DNA of 64,000 bases, taken from NCBI RefSeq assembly GCF_016907015.1, contig NZ_JAFBBE010000015.1, positions 1-64,000 on the forward strand. The letters run 5' to 3'. The stretch is from Oceanisphaera litoralis (lineage in GTDB: Bacteria; Pseudomonadota; Gammaproteobacteria; Enterobacterales; Aeromonadaceae). A model generated the notes under the pieces. The model saw nothing but the letters and a program-made list of their open reading frames with translations, did not search any database and was not told where the DNA came from. Position 1 is the stretch's first letter, and the number at the start of each line of letters is the position of its first letter. The position numbers and the translations under genes were made by a program. Shown here piece after piece: positions 6,538-15,315 of the stretch.

Positions 6538-7104
6538 ATGACCGACAAACGCGAACGAATTTTAGCCGCAGCAGAAACCCTTATCGCCCACTGCGGCTTC
6601 CAGGGCATGTCGATGCAACTGGTGGCCAAACACGCCAACGTCGCGACCGGTACCATCTATCGGTATTTTGCCGATAAGGAAACCCTGCTGCGTTGCCTGC
6701 ATGAAGAGCGGATGCTCGAGGTGTCGACCGCCATTTTGCAGGACGTCGACACCACAGAGCCGGGCCATGCCCAGTTTCGGCAGCTGTGGCTCAACACCCT
6801 GCACTATCTGCAGGCCAGTCCGGACAGCCTCTGCTACCGGATCCAGTACGAGGCTTCCCCCCTGTTTGACAGGGAGGAAGAGCGGCAGATGAACGAGCGC
6901 TATTTCCAACCGCTGTTCGAATTTTTTGAACGCGGTCGCGAAACCGGCTTGTTCAGGGACATACCGGCCGAGTTGCTCGCCTTCCTGGCACTCGAAAACC
7001 TGATGTTGCTGTCGCAAAAATGCACCAAGGGCGGTATCGAGCTCGATGAAGCGCTCTATCAGCAACTGCTCGATGCCAGCTGGAATGCCATTCTTAAACG
7101 TTAA
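6538..7104 (+). CDS. TetR/AcrR-family transcriptional regulator
   Basis: 188 residues. The N-terminal TetR helix-turn-helix is clear: KRERILAAAETLIAHCGFQG, then VAKHANVATGTIYRYFADKE (residues ~4-50). The C-terminal ligand domain (~60-185) is not specific enough to name an inducer. The gene is followed after 30 nt by the membrane fusion protein and pump, the usual arrangement for a local repressor of an RND pump. The palindrome at 6471-6486 is its probable operator. Confidence 0.9.
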   Translation: MTDKRERILAAAETLIAHCGFQGMSMQLVAKHANVATGTIYRYFADKETLLRCLHEERMLEVSTAILQDVDTTEPGHAQFRQLWLNTLHYLQASPDSLCYRIQYEASPLFDREEERQMNERYFQPLFEFFERGRETGLFRDIPAELLAFLALENLMLLSQKCTKGGIELDEALYQQLLDASWNAILKR

Positions 7105-7134
7105 TGGTGTACAAACGTTGCGGGAGTAACCCTG

Positions 7135-8265
7135 ATGAAAAAGTGGATACTGTCTATGTTGTTGCTGCTAGTGGTCATTTTCGGCAGCGTCATCGGCTTC
7201 AGCCTGTTCAAGCAACACATGATGGAACAATATTTCGCCCGCATGCCGATACCCAGCTTTCCGGTGACGGTGGAAAAAGTGAGCCCCACCGACTGGACGC
7301 CGCGCATTGCCGCCATCGGTTTTATCGAGCCCATTCAGGGTATCAATGTCAGTAACGAGGCGGCCGGCATAGTGCGCGTCATTCACTTCGAGTCAGGCCA
7401 GCAGGTCAGCACCGGCGATATTCTGCTGGAGCTGGATGCCGATGTGGAAAAAGCAAATCTGCGCAGTACCCAGGGCCGCCTGCCCGCGGTGCAGGCCAAC
7501 CTGGAACGGATGCGCCAGCTGTATGCACGCGGATCCGTCTCCAGGGGCCAGCTGGACGAAGCCCAGGCTAATTATCAGGAATTGCTGGGCCAGGTTGACT
7601 CGCTCAAGGCCACCATAGAGCGCCGTACCATTCGCGCCCCCTTCAACGGCATCATGGGTATCCGCAACGCCTTTCTCGGCCAGTATCTGGATGCCGGTAC
7701 CGATATCGCCCGGCTGGAAGACATCAGCCAGTTCCGCATTCGCTTTACCATTCCCCAAACCCGCATTGCCGACATTGCGGTAGGACAGAAGCTGAACATC
7801 TTCGTCGATGCCTATCCCGATACCCCGTTCGAGGGCGAGATCACCGCCATCGAACCCCAGGTTAATCCGGAGTCGGGCGTAGTGCAGGTACAGGCCAGCA
7901 TCCCGAATAAACAAGGCAGGCTGCGCTCCGGCATGTTCGCCAAGCTGGATGTGCAACTGCCGGTACAGACGGGGCAGATTCTGGTGCCGCAGCACGCCAT
8001 CAACTTCACCCTCTACGGCCAGACCGTCTATGTAGTGGAAGAAGAACAGGCAGAAGGCAAGGAAGAGGGTGAAACCGTGCAGGTCGCCAGACAAAGGGTG
8101 GTGGAAGTCGCCGAACGGGAAGCCGAATTTGCCCGCGTGACCAAAGGCCTGACACCCGGCGAGATCATAGTGACTTCGGGTCAGGTACGCCTGTCCAACG
8201 GCAGCCAGGTACAGCCGGTGGAAGACGATGCGCTGGCCACGCCCGAATCAGTGCCCCAGCTGTAA
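7135..8265 (+). CDS. RND efflux periplasmic adaptor (membrane fusion protein)
   Basis: 376 residues. It links the inner-membrane pump encoded 12 nt downstream to an outer-membrane channel. An N-terminal membrane anchor (residues ~3-22) without a lipobox cysteine is followed by the lipoyl/barrel-sandwich half-motif GIVRVIHFESGQQVSTGDIL (~80-100), an alpha-hairpin (~105-160), the second lipoyl half RRTIRAPFNGIMG (~165-177), a beta-barrel domain (~210-285) and a membrane-proximal domain. It resembles the MexH/VexC-like HlyD branch. No outer-membrane factor is encoded here, so a TolC-type protein elsewhere is presumably used. Confidence 0.92.
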   Translation: MKKWILSMLLLLVVIFGSVIGFSLFKQHMMEQYFARMPIPSFPVTVEKVSPTDWTPRIAAIGFIEPIQGINVSNEAAGIVRVIHFESGQQVSTGDILLELDADVEKANLRSTQGRLPAVQANLERMRQLYARGSVSRGQLDEAQANYQELLGQVDSLKATIERRTIRAPFNGIMGIRNAFLGQYLDAGTDIARLEDISQFRIRFTIPQTRIADIAVGQKLNIFVDAYPDTPFEGEITAIEPQVNPESGVVQVQASIPNKQGRLRSGMFAKLDVQLPVQTGQILVPQHAINFTLYGQTVYVVEEEQAEGKEEGETVQVARQRVVEVAEREAEFARVTKGLTPGEIIVTSGQVRLSNGSQVQPVEDDALATPESVPQL

Positions 8266-8277
8266 GCGGAGAAGACG

Positions 8278-11200
8278 ATGCGCTTTACCGATGTCTTTAT
8301 CAAACGGCCGGTGCTGGCCGTGTCGATCAGCCTGCTGATCGTGCTGCTGGGGCTACAGGCCCTGCAGAAGATGCAGGTACGTGAATACCCCGAAATGACC
8401 AACACCGTCATCACCGTCGGTACCGGTTATTTCGGCGCCAGCGCCGAGCTGATTCAGGGGTTTATCACCCAACCGCTGGAGCAGGCCATCGCCCAGGCCG
8501 ATAACATCGACTTCATGAGCTCCAGCAGCAGTAACGGCAGCTCGAAGATCACGGTACAGATGAAGCTGAATACGGATCCCAATGCCGCCTTGTCGGATAT
8601 TCTGGCGCGGGTCAACTCGGTGCGTTCCCAGCTACCCCGGGAGGCGGAAGACCCCAGCCTGGAAATGACCACGGGGGCCTCCACCTCCATCATGTACATC
8701 GCCTTCAGCAGCGAGCAGCTCAGCGCGCCCCAGATCAACGACTATCTGGAGCGGGTGATACGGCCCCAGTTCTATTCGGTGGACGGGGTGGCCAAGATCA
8801 ACCTGTTCGGTGGCGCCAAGTTCGCGCTGCGTATCTGGCTGGATCCGCTGCGCATGGCCGCCTACCGGCTGACCGCCCCCGAGGTGTTGTCGGTGCTGCA
8901 GGCCAACAACTACCAGGCCGCGGCCGGTCAGGCCACCGGCTATTTCATGCTGTACAACAGCGACATCAATACCCAGATAGAAAACGCCGAGCAGCTGGAA
9001 TCCCTGGTCGTCGCCACCCGTGACGACGCCGTGGTCAGGCTGCGCGATATCGCTCAGGTATCGCTGGAAACGAGCCACGACGTGGTGCGCGCCCTGGCCA
9101 ACGGCGAGTCGGCGGTCGTCATTGGTGTGGATCCGACCCCGTCCGCCAACCCGCTGAACGTGGCAGATAATGTGCGTGCCATGCTGCCCGGCCTGGAGCG
9201 CAACATACCCGACACCATCAAGATGAAACTGCTGTACGACGCTACCGACGCCATCAACGAGTCCATCGGTGAGGTGATCAAGACCATCGTCGAGGCTTCC
9301 TTGATCGTGATTGTGGTGATCACCCTGTTCCTCGGCTCGCTGCGTGCCGTGCTGATCCCCATCATCACGATTCCATTATCGCTGATCGGGGTGGCCATTC
9401 TGATGAACTTTTTCGGCTTCAGCATCAACCTGATGACGCTGCTGGCCATGGTGCTGGCCATCGGCCTGGTGGTGGATGACGCCATAGTGGTAGTGGAAAA
9501 CGTCGACCGGCACATCAAGGCCGGCGAGTCACCCTACCGGGCCGCCATTATCGGCACCCGGGAAATCGCCGTACCGGTCATCACCATGACCATCACACTG
9601 GCGGCGGTCTATGCACCCATAGCGCTGATGAGCGGCATTACCGGCTCCCTGTTCAAGGAGTTCGCCCTGACCCTGGCCGGGGCCGTGTTCATCTCGGGCA
9701 TAGTGGCACTGACCCTGTCGCCCATGATGTGCTCCAAACTGCTCAAGCCCCACGATAAGCCAAATCGCTTCGAGCATGGCGTGGAAAACACCCTGAACAA
9801 GATCACCGCCGGCTATGTCCGTATGCTGGATGCGGTGCTGGCCAGGCGCCCTGTGGTCATCGCCTTCGCGTTGCTGGTGTTCGGCTCCCTGCCGGTGCTG
9901 TTCGGTTTTATTCCCGACGAGCTGGCCCCGAGTGAAGACAAGGGCGCCTTCCTGATGATGGCCAAGGCCCCCAACTCCGCCAACCTCGATTACATCGAGA
10001 ACAACATGCGCAAGGCGGTGGAGATACTCAACAAGGAAGCGGGGATCGCCACTTCCCTGACCATTGCCGGTGTGCCCAATGCCAACCAGGGCCTGGCGGT
10101 GGCCGTGCTCAAACCCTGGAGTCGGCGCGACAGCCAGCAGGCGATTCTCGAGCGGGTCACGCCGCCGCTGCAGGCCATTCCGGCGGTGGCCATCAGCGCC
10201 TTCGGGCTTCCCGAGCTGCCCGGTGCCTCCGGCGGTCTGCCGATACAGTATGTGCTGACCACCCCCAACAGCTTCGAAAGCCTCTACGCCGTGGCGGCCG
10301 AGGTGCTGGGCAAGGTAAGCCAGAGCCCGCTGTTCGTATACAGCGAGCTGGATCTGGCGTTCGACTCGGGCACCATGAAGATCGCGGTCAACCGGGACAA
10401 GGCCGGTGCCTATGGCGTGACCATGCAGGACATCGCCATGACCCTGTCGACCATGATGAGTGACGGCTATGTCAACCGGGTGGATCTGGACGGTCGCAGC
10501 TACGAGGTGATCCCCCAGGTCATCCGTTCAAACCGGCTCAATCCGGACTCCATCAAGGATTACTATGTGCGCGCCCACAACGGCGACATGGTGCCGCTGG
10601 CCAACCTGGTGTCCATCACCATGGAAGCCCAGCCTCGCTCCCTGCCCCACTACAATCAGCTGAATTCGGCCACCATCGGTGCCGTACTGACGCCGGGTGT
10701 ATCCATGGGCGATGCCATCGGCTTCCTCGAGCAGGAGGTGACCACCCAACTGCCCAACGGCTACAACCATGACTATCTGGGTGCCGCCCGCCAGTTCGTC
10801 ACCGAAGGCAGTGCCCTGTACATGACCTTTCTGCTGGCGCTGTTCATCATCTTCCTGGTGCTGGCATCCCAGTTCGAGAGCGTACGCGATCCGCTGGTGA
10901 TCATGGTATCGGTGCCGCTGGCCATTTCCGGCGCCCTGATCACCCTGGCCTGGGGGCTGGGAACCATGAACATCTATACCCAGGTAGGGTTGATCACCCT
11001 GGTCGGCATCATCACCAAGCACGGCATTCTGATGTGCGAGGTGGCCAAGGAAGAACAGCTGCACCGCGGCCTGAACCGTACCGACGCCATTCGGGTGGCG
11101 GCCCGCATTCGTCTGCGCGCCATCCTGATGACCACCGCCGCCATGGTGGCCGGGCTGATCCCGCTGCTGTTTGCGGTGGGTGCCGGTGCCGTTTCCCGCT

Positions 11201-11355
11201 TCGGCATGGGTATCGTCATCGTCTCGGGCCTGAGTATAGGTACCCTGTTTACCCTGTTCGTGCTGCCGGTGATCTACACCTTCCTGGCCTCACGACACAA
11301 GCCGCTGCCGGAGTTTGATGAAGACCAGGCACCGAAGACGCTGGCAAGCCATTAA
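8278..11355 (+). CDS. RND multidrug efflux transporter (HAE1 family)
   Basis: 1025-residue proton-driven inner-membrane exporter of the AcrB/MexI type; drug specificity cannot be read from sequence. The start MRFTDVFIKRPVLA is the canonical RND N-terminus. Seen: TM1 (~12-30), porter loop (~35-330), TM2-6 (~335-500) including GLVVDDAIVVVENVDRH (~400), where the adjacent Asp pair forms the proton relay, a second porter loop (~560-865) and TM8-12 (~870-1005). The conserved Lys of the relay lies in the TM10 region (VGIITKHGILMCEVAKEEQ, ~930). Full length, no frameshift. Terminator 11384-11409 ends the operon. Confidence 0.95.
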   Translation: MRFTDVFIKRPVLAVSISLLIVLLGLQALQKMQVREYPEMTNTVITVGTGYFGASAELIQGFITQPLEQAIAQADNIDFMSSSSSNGSSKITVQMKLNTDPNAALSDILARVNSVRSQLPREAEDPSLEMTTGASTSIMYIAFSSEQLSAPQINDYLERVIRPQFYSVDGVAKINLFGGAKFALRIWLDPLRMAAYRLTAPEVLSVLQANNYQAAAGQATGYFMLYNSDINTQIENAEQLESLVVATRDDAVVRLRDIAQVSLETSHDVVRALANGESAVVIGVDPTPSANPLNVADNVRAMLPGLERNIPDTIKMKLLYDATDAINESIGEVIKTIVEASLIVIVVITLFLGSLRAVLIPIITIPLSLIGVAILMNFFGFSINLMTLLAMVLAIGLVVDDAIVVVENVDRHIKAGESPYRAAIIGTREIAVPVITMTITLAAVYAPIALMSGITGSLFKEFALTLAGAVFISGIVALTLSPMMCSKLLKPHDKPNRFEHGVENTLNKITAGYVRMLDAVLARRPVVIAFALLVFGSLPVLFGFIPDELAPSEDKGAFLMMAKAPNSANLDYIENNMRKAVEILNKEAGIATSLTIAGVPNANQGLAVAVLKPWSRRDSQQAILERVTPPLQAIPAVAISAFGLPELPGASGGLPIQYVLTTPNSFESLYAVAAEVLGKVSQSPLFVYSELDLAFDSGTMKIAVNRDKAGAYGVTMQDIAMTLSTMMSDGYVNRVDLDGRSYEVIPQVIRSNRLNPDSIKDYYVRAHNGDMVPLANLVSITMEAQPRSLPHYNQLNSATIGAVLTPGVSMGDAIGFLEQEVTTQLPNGYNHDYLGAARQFVTEGSALYMTFLLALFIIFLVLASQFESVRDPLVIMVSVPLAISGALITLAWGLGTMNIYTQVGLITLVGIITKHGILMCEVAKEEQLHRGLNRTDAIRVAARIRLRAILMTTAAMVAGLIPLLFAVGAGAVSRFGMGIVIVSGLSIGTLFTLFVLPVIYTFLASRHKPLPEFDEDQAPKTLASH

Positions 11356-11383
11356 TCCCGCCTCGGGGTAATGGAATGAACCG

Positions 11384-11409
11384 AAGGGCTGCCTCAGGCA
11401 GCCCTTTTT
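11384..11409 (+). terminator. Terminator of the RND operon
   Basis: Stem AAGGGCTGCC / GGCAGCCCTT with TCA loop, followed by TTTTTC. Confidence 0.88.
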
Positions 11410-11890
11410 CTTTGTTTATCTATCTGGGGAGACAAGAGGTGGCAAAGAGAAAAAAGGGCCCACTCCGATCTGCTCCCTCCCCTTTGCCTCGGCGTGTCGG
11501 AATGACAGCGGAGTGCAAGGCAAGGGGAGGGTTGGGGAGGGGTTGCAGCAGCAGATTGGCATGTTCGCCGAGCCGGTCAACATCGACACCCCCTCCCAAC
11601 CTCCCCCTGGCGAAAACCCGCCGTTATGTCTGTTAGTCCGCAGTCAAGGGGGAGGAGTAATACGGTGCTAGCAGAAGCGGAGTACAGTGACAACGACGCA
11701 GCGTCAGCCTGACCGAGCATACCGTGAATGTTCGCAGCTGGTTGAAATTATGAGTGTCATACCCCGTATCGTGTCGGAGCTGACGATCCTGTTGCCTCTT
11801 TGACTGCGATGACACAAGCCTTGGATCCTGTTCGGTATCTCGCCGTTCTTTCTTTATTACGATCGCCATTGGATAGTAAGCTGGCCTTTT
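11410..11890. other. Long gene-free stretch with an inverted G/C-rich repeat
   Basis: No credible gene. 11524-11607 contains GGGGAGGGTTGGGGAGGGG and, about 50 nt later, the imperfect inverted copy CCCCCTCCCAACCTCCCC. An additional CTCCCTCCCCTTTGCC lies at ~11468-11485. This looks like a dispersed intergenic repeat able to form a large hairpin. The AT-richer end (11830-11890) may hold the promoter of the next gene, but no clear -35/-10 pair stands out. Confidence 0.4.
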
Positions 11891-11909
11891 GACACCGGAG
11901 GGAACCGTC

Positions 11910-12110
11910 ATGATGATGTGGATACTGTTGCTGGGGCTGGCCATCGGCCTGGTCTTGCTGCTGGTCAATCAGGGCCGGACTCAGAGCGAGCTCGATGACC
12001 GGCTGCAGCAGCTGGCAGCGGAAAACCGTCGCTTGTGCGAACGGGTCAACACTCTGGAAAAGCTGGTGCTGGAAAAAGAAAAATGTCGCCCGTTCGAGGA
12101 ACTGGAATAA
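11910..12110 (+). CDS. Small membrane protein with coiled coil, PspB-like
   Basis: 66 residues: one N-terminal transmembrane helix (residues ~3-19) followed by a charged coiled coil (~22-62: RLQQLAAENRRLCERVNTLE). The pattern of a short hydrophobic N-terminus followed by LxxLAxExxRxxERVxTLE resembles phage-shock protein B, but no pspA or pspC is nearby, so I do not assign psp function. The ATG at 11910 is chosen because GGAGGG precedes it at good spacing; the frame is open seven codons earlier. Single gene between the RND terminator and the DMT transporter. Confidence 0.65.
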   Translation: MMMWILLLGLAIGLVLLLVNQGRTQSELDDRLQQLAAENRRLCERVNTLEKLVLEKEKCRPFEELE

Positions 12111-12195
12111 CCCGTCGCCCTCTTGCTCCCACCCCCCGGCCTTCCTACACTGGTCCACTCTCTGTCCTCATGCGCTGCACGGATCAGTACTCATA

Positions 12196-13104
12196 ATGAA
12201 AGATCAGAAAAAAGCCTATCTGTTTGGGCTGGGGGCCGTGGCCTGCTGGTCCACCGTGGCCACCGCCTTCAAGCTGTCGCTCGGTTATTTTACTCCGGCC
12301 CAGCTGTTGCTGGTGGCCACCATCAGCTCCTTGCTGCTGCTGCTCGGCATGCTGGCGTGGCAGGGCAAGCTGACCTATCTGGCGCGCTATTTTCGCGCCC
12401 GCCCCGGCTATTATCTGCTGCTGGGGCTGATCAATCCGGCCCTCTATTATCTGGTGCTGTTTCAGGCCTACGATCGGCTGCCGGCCCAGCAGGCACAAAC
12501 GCTCAACTACACCTGGGCCATCACCCTGACCCTGCTGGCGGTGCCCTTTCTCGGCCAGAAAATCCGCAAACAGGACGGGATAGCCATTGTGCTCGGCTAC
12601 CTCGGCGCCATGGTGATCGCCACCAGGGGCGACCTGCTCGGCCTGGACTTCGAGGATCCGCTGGGGGTCGCGCTGGCCCTGTTTTCCACCCTGCTCTGGG
12701 CCGGTTACTGGATTTTGAGTGCCCGCAACCAGGACGATCCCCTGGTGGCGCTGACCCTGAGTTTTCTGCTGGCGCTGCCTCCGATAGTGCTGGCCACGGC
12801 GCTGTGGTCCGACTTTACTCTCACCGCCTGGCAGGGCTGGGTCGGCGCCATCTATGTGGGACTGTTCGAGATGGGCTTCGCCTTCGTGATGTGGTTGCTG
12901 GCCATGCGTTATGCGGAAAATACCGCCCGGATTTCCAACCTGATTTTCATCTCGCCCTTCGTCTCGCTGTTGCTGCTGCGTTTTCTGGTCGGCGAGGAAA
13001 TCTACCCCGCCACCCTGGTCGGGCTGTCGATGATAGTGGCGGCGCTGTTGATCCAGCAACTGAGGCTCAAGCCGCGGTTTGCCAACCCATCGAAGGCGGA
13101 GTAG
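12196..13104 (+). CDS. EamA/DMT-family transporter
   Basis: 302 residues with ten predicted hydrophobic helices forming two EamA repeats (~8-140 and ~150-290). DMT transporters of this kind are inner-membrane exporters of amino acids or metabolites; the substrate is unknown. The start MKDQKKAYLFGLGAVACWST matches the family N-terminus; the ribosome site is weak. The open frame extends 67 codons upstream through the small PspB-like gene, but that part has no family character. Downstream lies a GntR remnant. Confidence 0.85.
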   Translation: MKDQKKAYLFGLGAVACWSTVATAFKLSLGYFTPAQLLLVATISSLLLLLGMLAWQGKLTYLARYFRARPGYYLLLGLINPALYYLVLFQAYDRLPAQQAQTLNYTWAITLTLLAVPFLGQKIRKQDGIAIVLGYLGAMVIATRGDLLGLDFEDPLGVALALFSTLLWAGYWILSARNQDDPLVALTLSFLLALPPIVLATALWSDFTLTAWQGWVGAIYVGLFEMGFAFVMWLLAMRYAENTARISNLIFISPFVSLLLLRFLVGEEIYPATLVGLSMIVAALLIQQLRLKPRFANPSKAE

Positions 13105-13137
13105 AGTGAGCCCATCGCCAACCGTATACGATTCCAG

Positions 13138-13290
13138 ATGAGCCGAACGCCTTGTAAAACCCTGACCCGGTCGGTGGTCGAAACGCTTCGCGCCCGCATT
13201 CTCACAGGCGAATTCAGTACCGGCGTCCTGTTGAAACAGCATATCGAAACGGCGGGCCAGTCCATCAAGCAACTGTTTGCTTCTCGCTAA
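13138..13290 (+). pseudogene. GntR-family regulator reduced to 50 codons
   Basis: The frame starts like the winged-helix N-terminus of a FadR/FCD-type GntR regulator (LTRSVVETLRARILTGEFST), then jumps directly to what looks like the end of the C-terminal domain (HIETAGQSIKQLFASR) and stops. An in-frame deletion of ~170 residues, removing most of the wHTH and the FCD domain, explains this. It ends 9 nt before the aminopeptidase start, so the stub may still be translated and coupled to it. Confidence 0.65.
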
Positions 13291-13299
13291 GGAGACACA

Positions 13300-15090
13300 A
13301 TGACGCCTGCCTCTCGCATTAACGCCGTGCGCAACAGCATGACACAACAGGGTCTGGACGCTTTTATCGTGCCCCACGACGACGAGCATCTGGGCGAATA
13401 CATTCCCCCCCATGCCGAGCGGCTGGACTGGATCAGCGGATTTAACGGCTCTGCCGGCGCCGCCGTGGTGCTGGCCGACAAGGCTGCCGTGTTCGTGGAT
13501 GGTCGTTATACGGTTCAGGTTCGACATCAGTGCAGCTCGGCGCTGTTTGAATATCACCATCTGGTCACGGAACCTTATCTGGACTGGCTGCTCGCCGAGC
13601 TGGCGCCCGGCAGCCGGGTGGGGTTCGATCCCCGGTTGCACAGCCATCACTGGCACCAGAATGCCAAGACCCGGCTGGCCGCCCACGACCTCACCCTGGT
13701 GCCGGTGACGGAAAACCTGATTGACCTGCACTGGCACGACCGACCCGTACCGGACTGTCACCCGGCCCTGCTGCTCGACCAGGAGTACAGCGGCCAGCAC
13801 AGCGAGGCCAAGCGCAGCCGCATTGCCGCTACGCTGACCGCCGACAAGGTCGATGCCCAGTTGCTGACGCAGGCCGAGCCCATCAACTGGCTGCTGAACA
13901 TTCGCGGCCGGGATATCGACTGCCTGCCGGTGGTACTGAGCTTCGCCCTGTTGCACCGCAACGGCGCCGTGCAGCTGTTTGCCGATCCGGCCAAATTCGA
14001 CGGTCTCGACCTGCAGCTTCACTGCGGCCAGGACGTGACCCTGGCGCCCGTCGGCGAGCTGGAAGCCGCCCTGCAGTCCCTGGGCGAACAAGGGGCCCGG
14101 GTACAACTGGACCCGCACACCGCCAACGCCTGGAGCGGCCTGATGCTGAGCCGGGCCGGGGCCGAGCTGGTGTTTGCCGACGATCCCTGCATGCTGCCCA
14201 AGGCCTGCAAGAACCCGGTGGAAGTCAACGGCAGCCGCGCCGCCCACCGGCGCGATGGTGCCGCCGTGTGTCGTTTTCTGGCCTGGCTGGACAGCCGGCT
14301 TCAGCAGCCGACCCCCGAGCAGGAAGACGAAGGCACCCTGGCCGAGCGGCTGGCGGCCTTTCGACGCCAGCACCCGGCATTTGTCGAACCCAGTTTCAAC
14401 ACCATATCGGCGCTGGGGCCCAATGCCGCCATGTGTCATTACCACCACGACAACGGTACCCCGCGGGCTCTGGGTCAGGACGCCATCTATCTGGTGGACT
14501 CCGGCGGCCAGTATCTGGACGGCACTACCGACATCACCCGTACCGTGGCGGTCGGACAGCCCGACGATGAGATGCGCAAATTGTTCACCCTGGTGCTGCG
14601 CGGCCATATCGACCTGGCCTGCGCCCGCTTTCCCGCCGGTACCGGCGGCCTGCAGCTGGATGCGCTGGCCCGCATGCCCCTGTGGCAGCAGGGCTACAAC
14701 TTCGACCACGGCACCGGCCATGGCGTGGGTCATTACCTCAGTGTGCACGAAGGGCCACAGCGAATTTCGCCCAGGGGCAGCATGGTACCGCTGACCACCG
14801 GCATGATCGTCTCCAATGAACCCGGTTATTACCGGGAAGACGGCTTCGGCATCCGCTGCGAAAACCTGCAGGTGGTACAGGCCGCCGACACCGACGGCGA
14901 GATTCCGGTGTTCGAGCTCGAGACCCTGACCCTGGTACCCTTCGATAGCCGACTGCTTGATGTCGACTGGCTCGAGCCCAAACATGTCCGGTGGCTGAAC
15001 CACTACCACCAGACGGTATGGGAACAGATCAGCCCGCAGCTGAGTGGCAATGATCTGGCCTGGCTGGAGCAGGCCACCCGGCCGTTATAA
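13300..15090 (+). CDS. Xaa-Pro aminopeptidase (M24B, three-domain type)
   Basis: 596 residues. It removes an N-terminal residue preceding proline and is probably cytoplasmic (no signal peptide). Architecture as in eukaryotic-type aminopeptidase P1: two creatinase-like N-terminal domains (~5-130, ~165-300) and the C-terminal pita-bread domain (~315-535). Dinuclear metal ligands are visible: Asp in YLVDSGGQY, Asp in GTTDITRT, His in FDHGTGHGVGHYLSVHEG, Glu in IVSNEPGYYRE and Glu in IRCENLQV. E. coli PepP is shorter (441), so I leave the symbol empty. GGAGA lies upstream of the ATG. Confidence 0.9.
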   Translation: MTPASRINAVRNSMTQQGLDAFIVPHDDEHLGEYIPPHAERLDWISGFNGSAGAAVVLADKAAVFVDGRYTVQVRHQCSSALFEYHHLVTEPYLDWLLAELAPGSRVGFDPRLHSHHWHQNAKTRLAAHDLTLVPVTENLIDLHWHDRPVPDCHPALLLDQEYSGQHSEAKRSRIAATLTADKVDAQLLTQAEPINWLLNIRGRDIDCLPVVLSFALLHRNGAVQLFADPAKFDGLDLQLHCGQDVTLAPVGELEAALQSLGEQGARVQLDPHTANAWSGLMLSRAGAELVFADDPCMLPKACKNPVEVNGSRAAHRRDGAAVCRFLAWLDSRLQQPTPEQEDEGTLAERLAAFRRQHPAFVEPSFNTISALGPNAAMCHYHHDNGTPRALGQDAIYLVDSGGQYLDGTTDITRTVAVGQPDDEMRKLFTLVLRGHIDLACARFPAGTGGLQLDALARMPLWQQGYNFDHGTGHGVGHYLSVHEGPQRISPRGSMVPLTTGMIVSNEPGYYREDGFGIRCENLQVVQAADTDGEIPVFELETLTLVPFDSRLLDVDWLEPKHVRWLNHYHQTVWEQISPQLSGNDLAWLEQATRPL

Positions 15091-15205
15091 GGTGAACAGC
15101 GGGGAGCGGGACTTGGCGGGTAGGTTGGAATGAGCGAAGCGAATTCCAACCTTCATGCAAGCCGCTGTTTGTTGGGATTCGCTACGCTCATCGCCAACCT
15201 ACTCT
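15091..15205. repeat. Heptads plus inverted REP-like repeat
   Basis: Directly after the stop, 15091-15111 reads GGTGAAC, AGCGGGG, AGCGGGA in 7-nt phase. Then GTAGGTTGGAATGAGCGAAG (from ~15120) and the inverted ATTCGCTACGCTCATCGCCA (~15177-15197) form a large imperfect hairpin. The GTAGGTTGG-GATGAGCG-type element is a common dispersed repeat of gammaproteobacterial genomes. It may act as terminator or mRNA end of the aminopeptidase gene. Confidence 0.6.
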
Positions 15206-15315
15206 GAATGGCGGCCGCTACAGTTTGCTGCCCCTTACCAAAATTCGGTAAACTGCTCCACATCTTGTCGTGCGGGTATGGTCCTGCGCGACAGCCTTAT
15301 TAACCGGGTCCATCT

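Noticed and set aside
12184-15009. Very long open frame on the minus strand (about 940 codons) opposite the DMT transporter and aminopeptidase
   Set aside because: Antisense to two well-supported genes in high-GC DNA; the translation is His/Gln/Gly-rich without any domain, typical of mirror frames.
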